A stretch of DNA of 28,167 nucleotides from CAZITB01 sp964542055 (GTDB lineage: Bacteria; Planctomycetota; Phycisphaerae; Sedimentisphaerales; CAMDDF01): the NCBI GenBank assembly GCA_964542055.1, contig CAZITB010000023.1, forward strand, positions 1 to 28,167, in the 5' to 3' direction. Below, piece after piece: positions 15,452 through 23,180 of this stretch. The notes below the pieces were generated by a model. The model did no database searches and was not told the origin of the DNA. It saw only the letters and a list, made by a program, of their open reading frames with translations. The position numbers and the translations under genes were made by a program. How positions within the stretch are numbered: the stretch's first letter is position 1; every line of letters starts with the position of its first letter.

Positions 15452-17587
15452 TTATTTCGTCTGAGGCTCCTTTTTATCTTCACCTTCAAGTTCAGCTACC
15501 GCGGCTTTACGGGATAACTTCAAACGACCTTGGTCGTCTATCAAAAGAAGCTTAACGGGAATTATATCTCCCATTTTACAGACTTGATCAACTGTCTTAA
15601 TGTATCCCTCACTTAATTCGCTGATATGAACCAAACCCTCAACTCCTGGAGCTATTTCCACAAATACTCCGAAATCTTTCACACCCACAACTTTACTATT
15701 AGGATAGATTGTTCCGGGGGTAGGCTTTGTAGTCATTGCAATTATGATCTCTTTGGCTTTCAAATGTCCATCACCGCCAACAGCGCTTATAAACACGGTT
15801 CCATCTTCTTCGATCTCGATGTTACTACCGGTACTTTCCTGTATGCCCTTAATATTAGCACCGCCGGGACCGATTATCTTTCCAATATACTCCGGATCGA
15901 TCTTGACACTGATCATCTTCGGAGCATGTGTACTTAAAGATGTCCTTGGCTCATCAATTGCCTCTGTCATCTTATCAAGGATGAGATTCCTGGCCTTTTT
16001 AGCTCTTTCAAGGGCCTCAACCATAATCTCATGTTTCAAACCTTCAGCCTTAATATCAAGCTGAATCGCAGTAATACCGTTTCTTGTACCGGCAACTTTA
16101 AAATCCATTTCACCGAAATGATCTTCGTCGCCAATTATATCAGTCAATAATTCATACCTGTCGCCTTCACTTACCAGGCCGATCGAAATTCCAGCTACCG
16201 GAGCCTTAATCGGAACACCGGCATCCATCAATGCAAGCGTACCGCCGCAAACCGAAGCCATCGAACTCGATCCGTTCGATTCCATAATATCCGAAACCAG
16301 TCTGATCGTATAAGCGAAATTGGCTGTATCCGGTTTAACCTGTTCAACTGCCTTTTCTGCCAAAGCACCATGCCCGATTTCGCGTCTGCTCAAACCTCGG
16401 ATAAACCTTGCTTCTCCAACCGAAAACGGCGGGAAACTATAATGAAGCATAAACTTCTGCGAATATTCGTCTCGAAGTCCGTCAATTATCTGCTCATCAC
16501 GAACCGTACCTAATGTAGCGGTAACAATCGCCTGTGTTTCACCTCTGGTAAATATCGCTGATCCGTGTGTTCGCGGTAATACACCAACTCTGCAGTCGAT
16601 CTGCCTGAGTTGGTCATAACCTCTCCCGTCAAGACGTTTACCATCGAGCAGCAGCTTACGGACAACTTTTTTCTGCACTTCGTCATAAGCTCTTTTCAAA
16701 ATCCAGGGCTGACACTTGTACTCTTCAGGATTCCCCTCAGGACAGTACTCCGCTTTGATTTCAGAATAAAGATCACCAATGGCTCCGCTGCGTTCCTGTT
16801 TAACTTTGATCTGCATGGCATCATAAAGCTTGTCGCCATACTTTGCTGAAATCCCATCAACTATTCCGCTGATATCCTGAATTTCAGGTATTTCTTTCTC
16901 AACGTTTCCGGTCTTATCACGAAGATCATCTATCATTTCGCAAACTTCCTGGATAACGCCATGGCCCAGTTTTACAGCTTCTGTCAAATCTGATTCGCTT
17001 ATCTCGCTTGCACCGACTTCGATCATGTTAATCGCTTCTTTTTTACCGCCGATAAGCAGGTTCAAATCGCCTTCATCAAGCTGTTTGTGCGTCGGATTAA
17101 TTACCAACTCACCGTTAACTCTTCCGATCCTGCAAGAACCGGTAGGGCCGATGAAAGGTATTTTGCTGATGTGAAGTGCTGCACTTGCACCGATCATCGC
17201 CAGTACATCAGGGTCGTTGTCCGGGTCAGCACTTAATACATAAGCGATAACCTGAACTTCATTGAAATAGCCATCAGGGAAAAGCGGACGAATCGGCCTG
17301 TCTATCATTCTTGCCGTTAATATCTCTTTTGTGCTGGGTCTGCCTTCGCGTTTGATAAATCCGCCAGGAAACTTACCTGCCGCACTATGTTTTTCTCTAT
17401 ATTCTACACTCAGTGGAAAATAATCAATTTCTTCAGACCTCGCCGGTGCCGTTACTGCACTTACAAAAACCACCGTTTCCCCATACTGAACTGTTACCGC
17501 TGCATCTGCCTGTCGTGCCAGCAGGCCTGTCTCAATCGTCAGCGTCCTGCCGCCTATTTCTTTTTCAACCTTTACAATGTTAAACAT
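15452..17587 (-). CDS. pnp: Polyribonucleotide nucleotidyltransferase (PNPase)
   Basis: PNPase degrades RNA from the 3' end with phosphate and can add tails; it is part of the RNA degradosome in many bacteria. The 711 residues match the family length. The two RNase PH-type domains fill about residues 10-220 and 310-535 (FTRGETQAIVTATLGT, FPPFSVGEARFIRG, GSSSMASVCGGTLALMDAG). The KH domain (about 560-615) has IIGPGGANIKGIQ, and the S1 domain (about 625-695) has GVKDFGVFVEIAPGVEGLVH. AAGGGAA precedes the ATG. It lies directly downstream of rpsO, a pairing conserved across bacteria and used in E. coli for autoregulation. The 54-base gap shows no clear terminator. Confidence 0.97.
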   Translation of the reverse strand: MFNIVKVEKEIGGRTLTIETGLLARQADAAVTVQYGETVVFVSAVTAPARSEEIDYFPLSVEYREKHSAAGKFPGGFIKREGRPSTKEILTARMIDRPIRPLFPDGYFNEVQVIAYVLSADPDNDPDVLAMIGASAALHISKIPFIGPTGSCRIGRVNGELVINPTHKQLDEGDLNLLIGGKKEAINMIEVGASEISESDLTEAVKLGHGVIQEVCEMIDDLRDKTGNVEKEIPEIQDISGIVDGISAKYGDKLYDAMQIKVKQERSGAIGDLYSEIKAEYCPEGNPEEYKCQPWILKRAYDEVQKKVVRKLLLDGKRLDGRGYDQLRQIDCRVGVLPRTHGSAIFTRGETQAIVTATLGTVRDEQIIDGLRDEYSQKFMLHYSFPPFSVGEARFIRGLSRREIGHGALAEKAVEQVKPDTANFAYTIRLVSDIMESNGSSSMASVCGGTLALMDAGVPIKAPVAGISIGLVSEGDRYELLTDIIGDEDHFGEMDFKVAGTRNGITAIQLDIKAEGLKHEIMVEALERAKKARNLILDKMTEAIDEPRTSLSTHAPKMISVKIDPEYIGKIIGPGGANIKGIQESTGSNIEIEEDGTVFISAVGGDGHLKAKEIIIAMTTKPTPGTIYPNSKVVGVKDFGVFVEIAPGVEGLVHISELSEGYIKTVDQVCKMGDIIPVKLLLIDDQGRLKLSRKAAVAELEGEDKKEPQTK

Positions 17588-17641
17588 TTATTCCCTTGAA
17601 CTAAAACATCTATTAATTTCTTCATGAATCTATAACTGACA

Positions 17642-17908
17642 CTATTTACGTAACCCGAGTTTGCCGATGATCTCACGATATCTGGCAACATCTTTATTGC
17701 TGATATATTTGAGCAGGGCGGACCTGTTACTAACCATCTTCAAAAGACCTCTCCTTGAAGAGTGATCCTTCTTGTGTTTTTTTAAATGTTCAGTCAATTC
17801 ATTTATTTGCTTGGTCAATATCGCAATTTGAACCTCTGGAGAACCTGTATCACCTTCATGAGTTTTGAAATCGCTGATAATCTGTTCTTTCTTTTCTTTC
17901 GTTAACAT
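17642..17908 (-). CDS. rpsO: 30S ribosomal protein S15
   Basis: This 88-residue protein has the S15 signature throughout, including GDTGSPEVQIAILTKQIN, HLKKHKKDHSSRRGLL and LKYISNKDVARYREII. S15 is a primary binder of 16S rRNA and helps organise the central domain of the small subunit. Length is exactly that of the family. It is the first gene of the minus-strand unit that continues into pnp, with a promoter-like sequence about 100 bases upstream. Confidence 0.98.
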   Translation of the reverse strand: MLTKEKKEQIISDFKTHEGDTGSPEVQIAILTKQINELTEHLKKHKKDHSSRRGLLKMVSNRSALLKYISNKDVARYREIIGKLGLRK

Positions 17909-18005
17909 TTCTTTGTAAAACCTTTCATACTTATCTCTTTTATTTGATAAAATACACTAATTGAGAACATTGTATATATTCTTTCCAATATACTAATAAA
18001 CATTA

Positions 18006-18033
18006 ATTATAGCTTATCCATTAGTTTTTGCAA
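18006..18033 (-). promoter_or_regulatory. Candidate sigma-70 promoter for rpsO-pnp
   Basis: Read on the minus strand, TTGCAA (complement of 18028-18033) and TATAAT (complement of 18006-18011) are separated by 16 bases, close to the consensus. It lies about 97 bases before the rpsO start inside a 183-base AT-rich intergenic stretch (17909-18091) in which I see no other feature. AT-rich sequence makes chance matches likely. Confidence 0.45.
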
Positions 18034-18091
18034 TACCTAATTGTAATATTTACACATAATAAAGTAATTCTATATCTTATTCAATTAATCG

Positions 18092-18865
18092 CTATATCTC
18101 CTCCGATTTGACGATTTTTTCTATCATTTCATCATTTTTGACTCTGATCATCTTGCTGTGCTTACTTAGCATCTTAACCGCTGCTGCAAAATTTTTGTCC
18201 AGCCCGCCTACAAAAACCCCCTCATAACCCTCTAATTGAAGCTGATAAGAATGCAGAGTTAATCTGTCCATCAAGGGTTTTTCTTCCCGATCAGCTTTGG
18301 ACTGATAATTCGGCTTTACCTCAGACAGCATTATTCCCTTTTTACCCCCATATAAAGGATCGATCGCAAGCGGCATACCCGCATATTTCATGTGCATTCT
18401 GATCTGGTGCGTTCTTCCCGTAAGCGGACAGACCCTCAGCAAAGCGTAAGGACCAAAATCTGCAATCAAACTCCACTTTGTAACCGCCGCCTTGCCACGT
18501 TTATGGATCAGCATCCGCTTATCATCACGCGGATTCCGCATCAACTTATCCTCGATAATACCCTCATCCTCGGCAACAAACCCGCTCACAATCGCCAGAT
18601 ACGTCTTTTTTACCTTCCGCTTGGCAAAACCGCTCGACAATCTGCTCTGAGTTTCCTTATTCCTGGCCAGTACCATAACCCCCGAAGTCTCCTTGTCAAT
18701 CCGATGTACCAGCCGCAAACCTTCCGCCAGAACCGGATTTTGCTCCTCCATCGCCGCTTTCAGGTCGATATCTCCGCCCCTGTCTTTGGTCACACTGACC
18801 CCGCTGGGCTTATTGACCACAACAATATCATCATCTTGATAAATTATTTCAATTGTTACTGCCAT
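18092..18865 (-). CDS. RluA-family 23S rRNA/tRNA pseudouridine synthase
   Basis: This enzyme converts selected uridines in RNA to pseudouridine. With the start chosen here it has 257 residues. The catalytic motif LVHRIDKETSGVMVLA places the nucleophilic Asp at residue 57, and GRTHQIRMHM is the conserved RNA-side motif of the RluA/RluD family. The N-terminal S4 domain of RluC/RluD is absent, as in RluA and TruC types. A longer version starts at 18895, but that ATG is embedded in a TATAAT sequence (complement of 18894-18899) that looks like a promoter, so I prefer the internal Met. Neither start has a strong ribosome binding site. The C-terminal 60 residues are not recognisable. Which uridine is modified cannot be said. 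Confidence 0.9.
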   Translation of the reverse strand: MAVTIEIIYQDDDIVVVNKPSGVSVTKDRGGDIDLKAAMEEQNPVLAEGLRLVHRIDKETSGVMVLARNKETQSRLSSGFAKRKVKKTYLAIVSGFVAEDEGIIEDKLMRNPRDDKRMLIHKRGKAAVTKWSLIADFGPYALLRVCPLTGRTHQIRMHMKYAGMPLAIDPLYGGKKGIMLSEVKPNYQSKADREEKPLMDRLTLHSYQLQLEGYEGVFVGGLDKNFAAAVKMLSKHSKMIRVKNDEMIEKIVKSEEI

Positions 18866-18967
18866 TTTCTGCCAATGAATTATTAAACCCTGCATTATAA
18901 GAATTTAAACAACTATTTCCACCTGTATCTGCAAAATATTTATGTGTAGTTCTAAAAATTCATTTTG

Positions 18968-18996
18968 TTGGCTATTTAACATTTATTTTGTTAAAA
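18968..18996 (+). promoter_or_regulatory. Possible promoter of the secreted C45-type hydrolase gene
   Basis: TTGGCT (18968-18973) and TTAAAA (18991-18996) are 17 bases apart in the AT-rich region between the two divergent genes. It is a modest match and only suggestive. Confidence 0.28.
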
Positions 18997-19062
18997 TCGA
19001 ACTTATTAAGTAAATCCACGTAACATAGTAAAAATATCAAGTTTAAGATGGAGCTTTCATTT

Positions 19063-20205
19063 ATGAAAAATATCAGGCTTTTCACTTTATTTGCCATTAT
19101 ATTTGTTTCTCTACCGGTTTTCGCATCAGAAAGAAAGCTCATTGCAACACACGGGAAGGGGTATCTTGAAACCGTAAACGGTTACCCTGTTCTGCATCTA
19201 AAGGGCGACCCTAACGAAATGGGTACCCAGCATGGTGTTTTGCTTAAGGAACACATTCAAAGCAATGTAAATTTTCTGCTCAGTAAGGGAATTGATGAAC
19301 AAATCGAAATCGGGCCAATAAAAATTTCCCGTGAAATGGTGGCTACACTGCTGGGAAAAGTTTTTCAGAATAAAATCCCCCCAGACTATATGACAGAAAT
19401 GAAAGCGCTGGCAAAAGCCTGTGACATGCCCGAGTGGAAAATAATCGGTACCAATCTTATTCCCGAACTGTTCCACTGTTCTGGATTTGCACTGCTTAAA
19501 GATTCCACCGCAACAGGAAAACTCTATCACGGCAGGGTACTGGATTACGGAATTGATTGGAAACTGCAGGACCATGCAGTGCTGATCATCGCCGAACCAG
19601 ATGGAAAGATTCCTTTCGTAAATGTCGCCTACGCTGGATTCATCGGTTCTGTAACAGGAATGAATACCCAGCAGATAAGCATTGGTGAGATGGGCGGTCG
19701 AGGCGTTGGACAATGGAACGGTATTCCTATGAGCTTTCTGGTACGTATGGTATTGGAACAGGCCAATACTCTCGACGAAGCCGTTTCGATTTTTACTGAC
19801 AATCCCAGGACCTGCGAATATTATTATGTCATAGCTGACGCCCGCGCCGATGACGCAGTTGGATTAAGGTGTGTTCCGGAAAAGGTCGAAATCGTAAGAC
19901 CCGGTCAGCCCCATCCGCTGCTTCCAACACCGGTTCAAAACACTGTCCTTTTATCTGCCGGCGATCGATACAAACATCTTGTTCGCCTAACACAACAGAG
20001 CTATGGAGAGTTTGACGACCAATCCGCCATCCGTCTTATGGACAAGCCGGTTGCTATGAGCGCAAATCTTCACAATTCGCTGATGGTCCCTGCTGACGGT
20101 GTGATTTATGTCGCAAACGCAACTTCCCAAAAGGCTCCGGCATGGCAGCAGCATTACTATCGTTTTGACATTAATGAACTAATCAGTTCCAGACCATCCC
20201 ATTAA
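19063..20205 (+). CDS. Secreted C45-type (acyltransferase/amidohydrolase-like) Ntn hydrolase
   Basis: From the ATG at 19063 the protein has 380 residues. GGAG at 19050-19053 is nine bases upstream, which favours this over an in-frame ATG at 19048. It begins with a signal peptide ending VFA/S (about residue 21). Features of the C45/penicillin-V acylase-like group are visible: GDPNEMGTQHGVLL near residue 50, Cys139 in HCSGFALL followed by GKLYHGRVLDYG, and a late LHNSLMVP segment. In this group the Cys becomes the N-terminal nucleophile after self-cleavage and the enzymes act on amides of fatty acids or peptides. The substrate here is unknown. The last four bases overlap the end of the opposite-strand small membrane protein gene. 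Confidence 0.82.
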   Translation: MKNIRLFTLFAIIFVSLPVFASERKLIATHGKGYLETVNGYPVLHLKGDPNEMGTQHGVLLKEHIQSNVNFLLSKGIDEQIEIGPIKISREMVATLLGKVFQNKIPPDYMTEMKALAKACDMPEWKIIGTNLIPELFHCSGFALLKDSTATGKLYHGRVLDYGIDWKLQDHAVLIIAEPDGKIPFVNVAYAGFIGSVTGMNTQQISIGEMGGRGVGQWNGIPMSFLVRMVLEQANTLDEAVSIFTDNPRTCEYYYVIADARADDAVGLRCVPEKVEIVRPGQPHPLLPTPVQNTVLLSAGDRYKHLVRLTQQSYGEFDDQSAIRLMDKPVAMSANLHNSLMVPADGVIYVANATSQKAPAWQQHYYRFDINELISSRPSH

Positions 20206-20447
20206 TTAAAAGGTAAAAGCGCCACAAACATCAGCAGCATCGAAATCACCGCCGCCGAAAAAGAAATGCTCGTTATCCGGTAATATTTGGCCACATCCGG
20301 GTGCTTGCCCTCGAATTCGTAATAGTAATCATCAAGCTTATTATCCTTGGGCTTGAGTTTCATCTTGGCATATATATAGACACTTGCCGAAACTAAAAAA
20401 GTAATACACGATATCACAAATATAAACATTCTAATAATAGCAATCAT
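20202..20447 (-). CDS. Small membrane protein, two predicted helices, unknown function
   Basis: The 81-residue protein is not recognised. It has a hydrophobic helix at about 4-27 (IIRMFIFVISCITFLVSASV), a charged loop with DDYYYEFEGKHPDVAKYYR, and a second helix at about 58-79. The ATG overlaps the stop of the preceding gene as ATGA-type coupling, with GGATAA just upstream, which argues that it is a real gene. It is the last gene of the minus-strand set that begins with the RNA methyltransferase. Confidence 0.65.
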   Translation of the reverse strand: MIAIIRMFIFVISCITFLVSASVYIYAKMKLKPKDNKLDDYYYEFEGKHPDVAKYYRITSISFSAAVISMLLMFVALLPFN

Positions 20448-20845
20448 ATTTTATCCTTTGGCGGCATTTCAACTTTTCTGCATACAATCCGTCTCTCGCC
20501 CAGAAACTTACTGTCTCCAAACAACTGAAATCTATATTCCCCCGGCTCCGGAAAAGGGGCCCCCTGAATATTCAAAGCAAATGAAACGATCTGCTTGACA
20601 TCCTTAAACTCCACCGGCCGCTCCTGCTCGAACATAACCTTATCCTCATCGGTCTTGACCACCTTGACCTTTATCATGCACTGGCCGTGCCCGTTGGTCA
20701 TCTCGCAGAAAAACGAAATATTCTGCCGTATCGGATAATGCGGGGCATTAATATTCTGCACGATATCGATCACACTGCCCAGCCCGGTCATTTTATCAAA
20801 AATGATCCTTCCGCACGTTATTATACTCAACACTATCGGCTGCAT
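20444..20845 (-). CDS. Uncharacterised 133-residue protein, DUF6941-like
   Basis: The protein starts MQPIVLSIITCGRIIFDKMTG, with a Cys followed by a residue pattern that I recall from a family of small beta-rich proteins (DUF6941-type, 'vlaCd.i..d..tg..si'). It continues with a Pro-rich middle and ends FPEPGEYRFQLFGDSKFLGER, a typical beta-hairpin of that family. The function of such proteins is unknown, and the family name is from memory. GATAGGAGATAAA before the ATG is a strong ribosome binding site, 13 bases after the M14 peptidase gene. It is translationally coupled to the small membrane protein that follows. Confidence 0.7.
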   Translation of the reverse strand: MQPIVLSIITCGRIIFDKMTGLGSVIDIVQNINAPHYPIRQNISFFCEMTNGHGQCMIKVKVVKTDEDKVMFEQERPVEFKDVKQIVSFALNIQGAPFPEPGEYRFQLFGDSKFLGERRIVCRKVEMPPKDKI

Positions 20846-20858
20846 TTTATCTCCTATC

Positions 20859-21650
20859 TCATTTCGCGTAAACTCTGTAATTGACCGCTGCCATTATAGC
20901 ATCTCCGTACTTGGCCCACAACCTCTGGCCATCTAGCAGGTCATCATCGCCGGTCGCCTCAAAGGTAACAATCGGTATCCCAAGCTCCAGCCCCGCATAC
21001 GAACCAAGCGAACCCGGCCGTGAACCCAGCTTTCGAACCGGCAGATCACAATTGCGACTCATCCTGAAAGCAAGCCCCGCCGCATATCCATCATAATCCA
21101 CACAGCCAAGCGGCGAATGCAGACTAACTATCCACCCCGGCCGATACTTCTTCAAAATACCCGCTATCGCCCTAGACTCGGGCTCGGTAAAACCTCTATC
21201 GCCGTAAATATTATTATTGATCCGGTTATTAGTTGCAAAGTTCCTGTTGAGATCAACGTTATTGGCATTATGTCTTGTTCTCTTGGCATACCCGTCAGGA
21301 TTGGCCACCGGCAAAACTACTATCGTCTTCCCCGCCGCAAGGTACGGCTTCTCTGCCAGAACCTGTTCCAGCTTTGTCGCAATTTTCACGCTCGAAACCT
21401 CGTTGCCGTGTATCCCGCCCATAATAAAGACCACCTCGCCGCCATTGCCGTGCACCGAATATTTTATATCCCTGCCCTGAACCGATTTTCCCGCAACATG
21501 ATAACTTGGCCCATTAAACGCAGGCTGTTTATGACTCACATCCCGAAAACTGTAGCTCGGCGACGCAGGCTCACCGCAACCGGCCAGACCGATCACCGCC
21601 ATAATACCAACCAGTACCAAAATCCTTTTACTGTTATCGAACCTTTTCAT
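20859..21650 (-). CDS. M14-family zinc carboxypeptidase lipoprotein (MpaA-like)
   Basis: I start at the ATG ending at 21650 because GAGG lies eight bases upstream and the product then begins with a lipoprotein signal (IGLAGC, Cys25). A longer reading frame to 21737 would overlap the methyltransferase gene. The 263-residue protein has the M14 zinc site: His81 and Glu84 in GGIHGNE, and His178 in SLHSPLG. It also has NPDGYAKRTR, the substrate-binding NNVDLNRNF, and a probable catalytic Glu231 in VTFEATGDD. The closest known type is MpaA, which trims muropeptides (gamma-D-Glu-Dap amidase), but here it would be an envelope-anchored lipoprotein rather than a cytoplasmic enzyme. Substrate is therefore uncertain; a cell-wall peptide is a reasonable guess. 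Confidence 0.85.
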   Translation of the reverse strand: MKRFDNSKRILVLVGIMAVIGLAGCGEPASPSYSFRDVSHKQPAFNGPSYHVAGKSVQGRDIKYSVHGNGGEVVFIMGGIHGNEVSSVKIATKLEQVLAEKPYLAAGKTIVVLPVANPDGYAKRTRHNANNVDLNRNFATNNRINNNIYGDRGFTEPESRAIAGILKKYRPGWIVSLHSPLGCVDYDGYAAGLAFRMSRNCDLPVRKLGSRPGSLGSYAGLELGIPIVTFEATGDDDLLDGQRLWAKYGDAIMAAVNYRVYAK

Positions 21651-21675
21651 TCCGCTAACCTCAATCCATTTATTC

Positions 21676-22830
21676 TTACTGTTTTTTGCTTCCTGCATAC
21701 ATCTCATATTCCAGCAACCGGCACTCGATCTTAGCATTGAAAAATATCTTCCGGCTCTTGGTCCTTAGCCCGATCTTCTTGGAAAGCCCCGGATTGCCCG
21801 TAAAGACATAACCGGTATATCCTTCACATCGCTGCTTAAAAAAATCGCCTATTCGCTGATAAGTTTCCTCAAGCTGTTTAACCTCGCCAAGCCGCATACC
21901 GTACTCGGGATTCATCAAAACGATCCCGCTATCATTAGGTATCGGCGTTTGGGCAAAATCACAGACAGAAAATTCTATCAGATTATCCACTCCAGCCGTC
22001 TTTGCATTGCTTTTGGCCGCCTCGATTGCCTTTGGCGAGATATCATTGGCAATGATCGGCTTTAACTCGCCGCCGGCCTTCTTCCTCAACTGGGCCCGCA
22101 GGTCCTTATAATAGCTCTCATCAAATCCCTTTACATGCTTAAAGCAGTAATTGTCCCGCAGCATACCCGCCGCGCGGTTCAGTCCCATCATCGCCGCCTC
22201 TATCGCCAGCGTCCCGCTGCCGCACATCGGTAAAACCAGCGGCTGCGAGCCATCATAACCGGCCGCCCTCAATACCGCCGCCGCCAAAGTCTCCTGCAAA
22301 GGCGCTGAAAAAGGCATCTTGCGGTAATTGCGATCAGAGAGCTTATTGCCCGAGGTATTCAAATAAAGCCAGCAGCTGTCATCCTTCCAGTACAGGTTCA
22401 AGACGATATTATCACGTTCGGGCCCCGAGTTAGGCCGCTTTCCCCGCTTCTGGCTCATCTTGTCGCAAATCGCGTCCTTAACCTTCAAGCTGGGGTACAT
22501 CGTATTATTGACACTTGGCGTATCAACCCTGCTGACTATCGAAATATATTCATCATCGGGAATTATATCTTCCCACGCCATCTTCTTGACCTGCCGGTAA
22601 AGCTCGTCGCTGTCTCTGCACTTAAACTCGCCCAGCAGGTAATGCACATAAAGCCCCGTCCGCAGCTCAAGGTTTAGCCTGACCGCTTCATTCAAACTGC
22701 CCTGGGTATGAACGCTGGTATCCTTGACCTCACCGACGCCAAAGCCCAACTCACTCAGCTCACCCTGGACATATTTGCCCAGCCCCTTGCCGCATATAAC
22801 CACTATCTTGTTTTTCTCGCCAAAATCCAT
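21676..22830 (-). CDS. THUMP-domain RNA methyltransferase, RlmL-like (COG0116 type)
   Basis: The 384-residue protein has a THUMP RNA-binding region (about 45-155), then a class I SAM methyltransferase domain. The SAM loop reads LPMCGSGTLAIEAA (200-213) and the catalytic motif NPEYGMRLGE (307-316). Relatives that methylate N2 of guanosine in 23S rRNA (RlmL N-half, YcbY) normally have DPMCGSGT and NPPYG, so two positions are changed here. ANDISPKAIEAAKSNAK is the usual acidic SAM-binding stretch. Activity is plausible but the target nucleotide cannot be assigned. The M14 peptidase gene starts 25 bases after its stop. Confidence 0.85.
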   Translation of the reverse strand: MDFGEKNKIVVICGKGLGKYVQGELSELGFGVGEVKDTSVHTQGSLNEAVRLNLELRTGLYVHYLLGEFKCRDSDELYRQVKKMAWEDIIPDDEYISIVSRVDTPSVNNTMYPSLKVKDAICDKMSQKRGKRPNSGPERDNIVLNLYWKDDSCWLYLNTSGNKLSDRNYRKMPFSAPLQETLAAAVLRAAGYDGSQPLVLPMCGSGTLAIEAAMMGLNRAAGMLRDNYCFKHVKGFDESYYKDLRAQLRKKAGGELKPIIANDISPKAIEAAKSNAKTAGVDNLIEFSVCDFAQTPIPNDSGIVLMNPEYGMRLGEVKQLEETYQRIGDFFKQRCEGYTGYVFTGNPGLSKKIGLRTKSRKIFFNAKIECRLLEYEMYAGSKKQ

Positions 22831-22881
22831 CTATTACCAATCATTTACAAATTACTCTTACCAGCCAACAAACACACCACC

Positions 22882-22910
22882 ATCTTACCACAGCCCACCC
22901 CCAACAACAA
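22882..22910 (-). promoter_or_regulatory. Possible promoter of the methyltransferase operon
   Basis: On the minus strand TTGTTG (complement of 22905-22910) and TAAGAT (complement of 22882-22887) are 17 bases apart, about 52 bases before the methyltransferase start. It is a partial consensus match only. Confidence 0.33.
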
Positions 22911-22949
22911 CAATTTAAAAGATATCAACGAACGATTCTTGCGCTTGTT

Positions 22950-22973
22950 AGCCCACGGCTTCAGCCGTGGGTT
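22950..22973. repeat. Perfect inverted repeat, REP/IS200-end-like palindrome
   Basis: CCCACGGCT (22952-22960) and AGCCGTGGG (22963-22971) form a nine-base-pair stem with a two-base TC loop, extendable by A-T and G-T pairs to 22950 and 22973. Palindromes of this wording occur at ends of IS200/IS605-type elements and in REP families mobilised by related transposases (established for the class; not checked here). No transposase gene is in the window. Confidence 0.75.
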
Positions 22974-22976
22974 CAT

Positions 22977-23010
22977 AAAAGCTCAATCGCGGCAGCGATG
23001 AGATTGGAAT
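22977..23010. repeat. 34-base dispersed repeat, copy 1
   Basis: The 34 bases are identical to 25919-25952. The core, CTCAATCGCGGCAGCGATGAG in two parts (CTCAATCGC, then GGCA, then GCGATGAG), folds as a hairpin with a single bulged A and a GGCA loop. It lies directly after the palindrome at 22950-22973. No coding function is likely. Confidence 0.85.
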
Positions 23011-23051
23011 CGAAACAAAACGTTCAATCATCACGCAGGAATCGTTCCACA

Positions 23052-23141
23052 AACGACCCGAATTAAAACTGCTAAACGCCCCTAAACCACCAATCCCGAC
23101 AGCGCGGAGCGCAAGCGACCCGAAATAAAAGCTAAAACGCC
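23052..23141. repeat. Two tandem-like copies of a CGACCCGAA element
   Basis: Bases 23052-23080 and 23113-23141 match closely: each has A-A-R-CGACCCGAA, then an AT-rich spacer, then GCTAAA and CGCC, differing by short indels. A third, shorter relative is GAACGACCCGAAAAAAGCT at 25908-25926, there fused to the 34-base repeat. The stretch between 22831 and 23180 has no gene and consists of a pyrimidine-rich upstream part and these repeats. Confidence 0.65.
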
Positions 23142-23180
23142 AAAATAACACAAAAATCCGAAAATTTTCCCGCAAAACTG

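Noticed and set aside
21117..21734. Plus-strand ORF of 205 codons opposite the M14 peptidase gene
   Set aside because: Antisense to a conserved enzyme and of random-looking composition.
21651..21737. N-terminal extension of the M14 peptidase to 21737
   Set aside because: It overlaps the methyltransferase gene, lacks a ribosome binding site and hides the lipoprotein signal.
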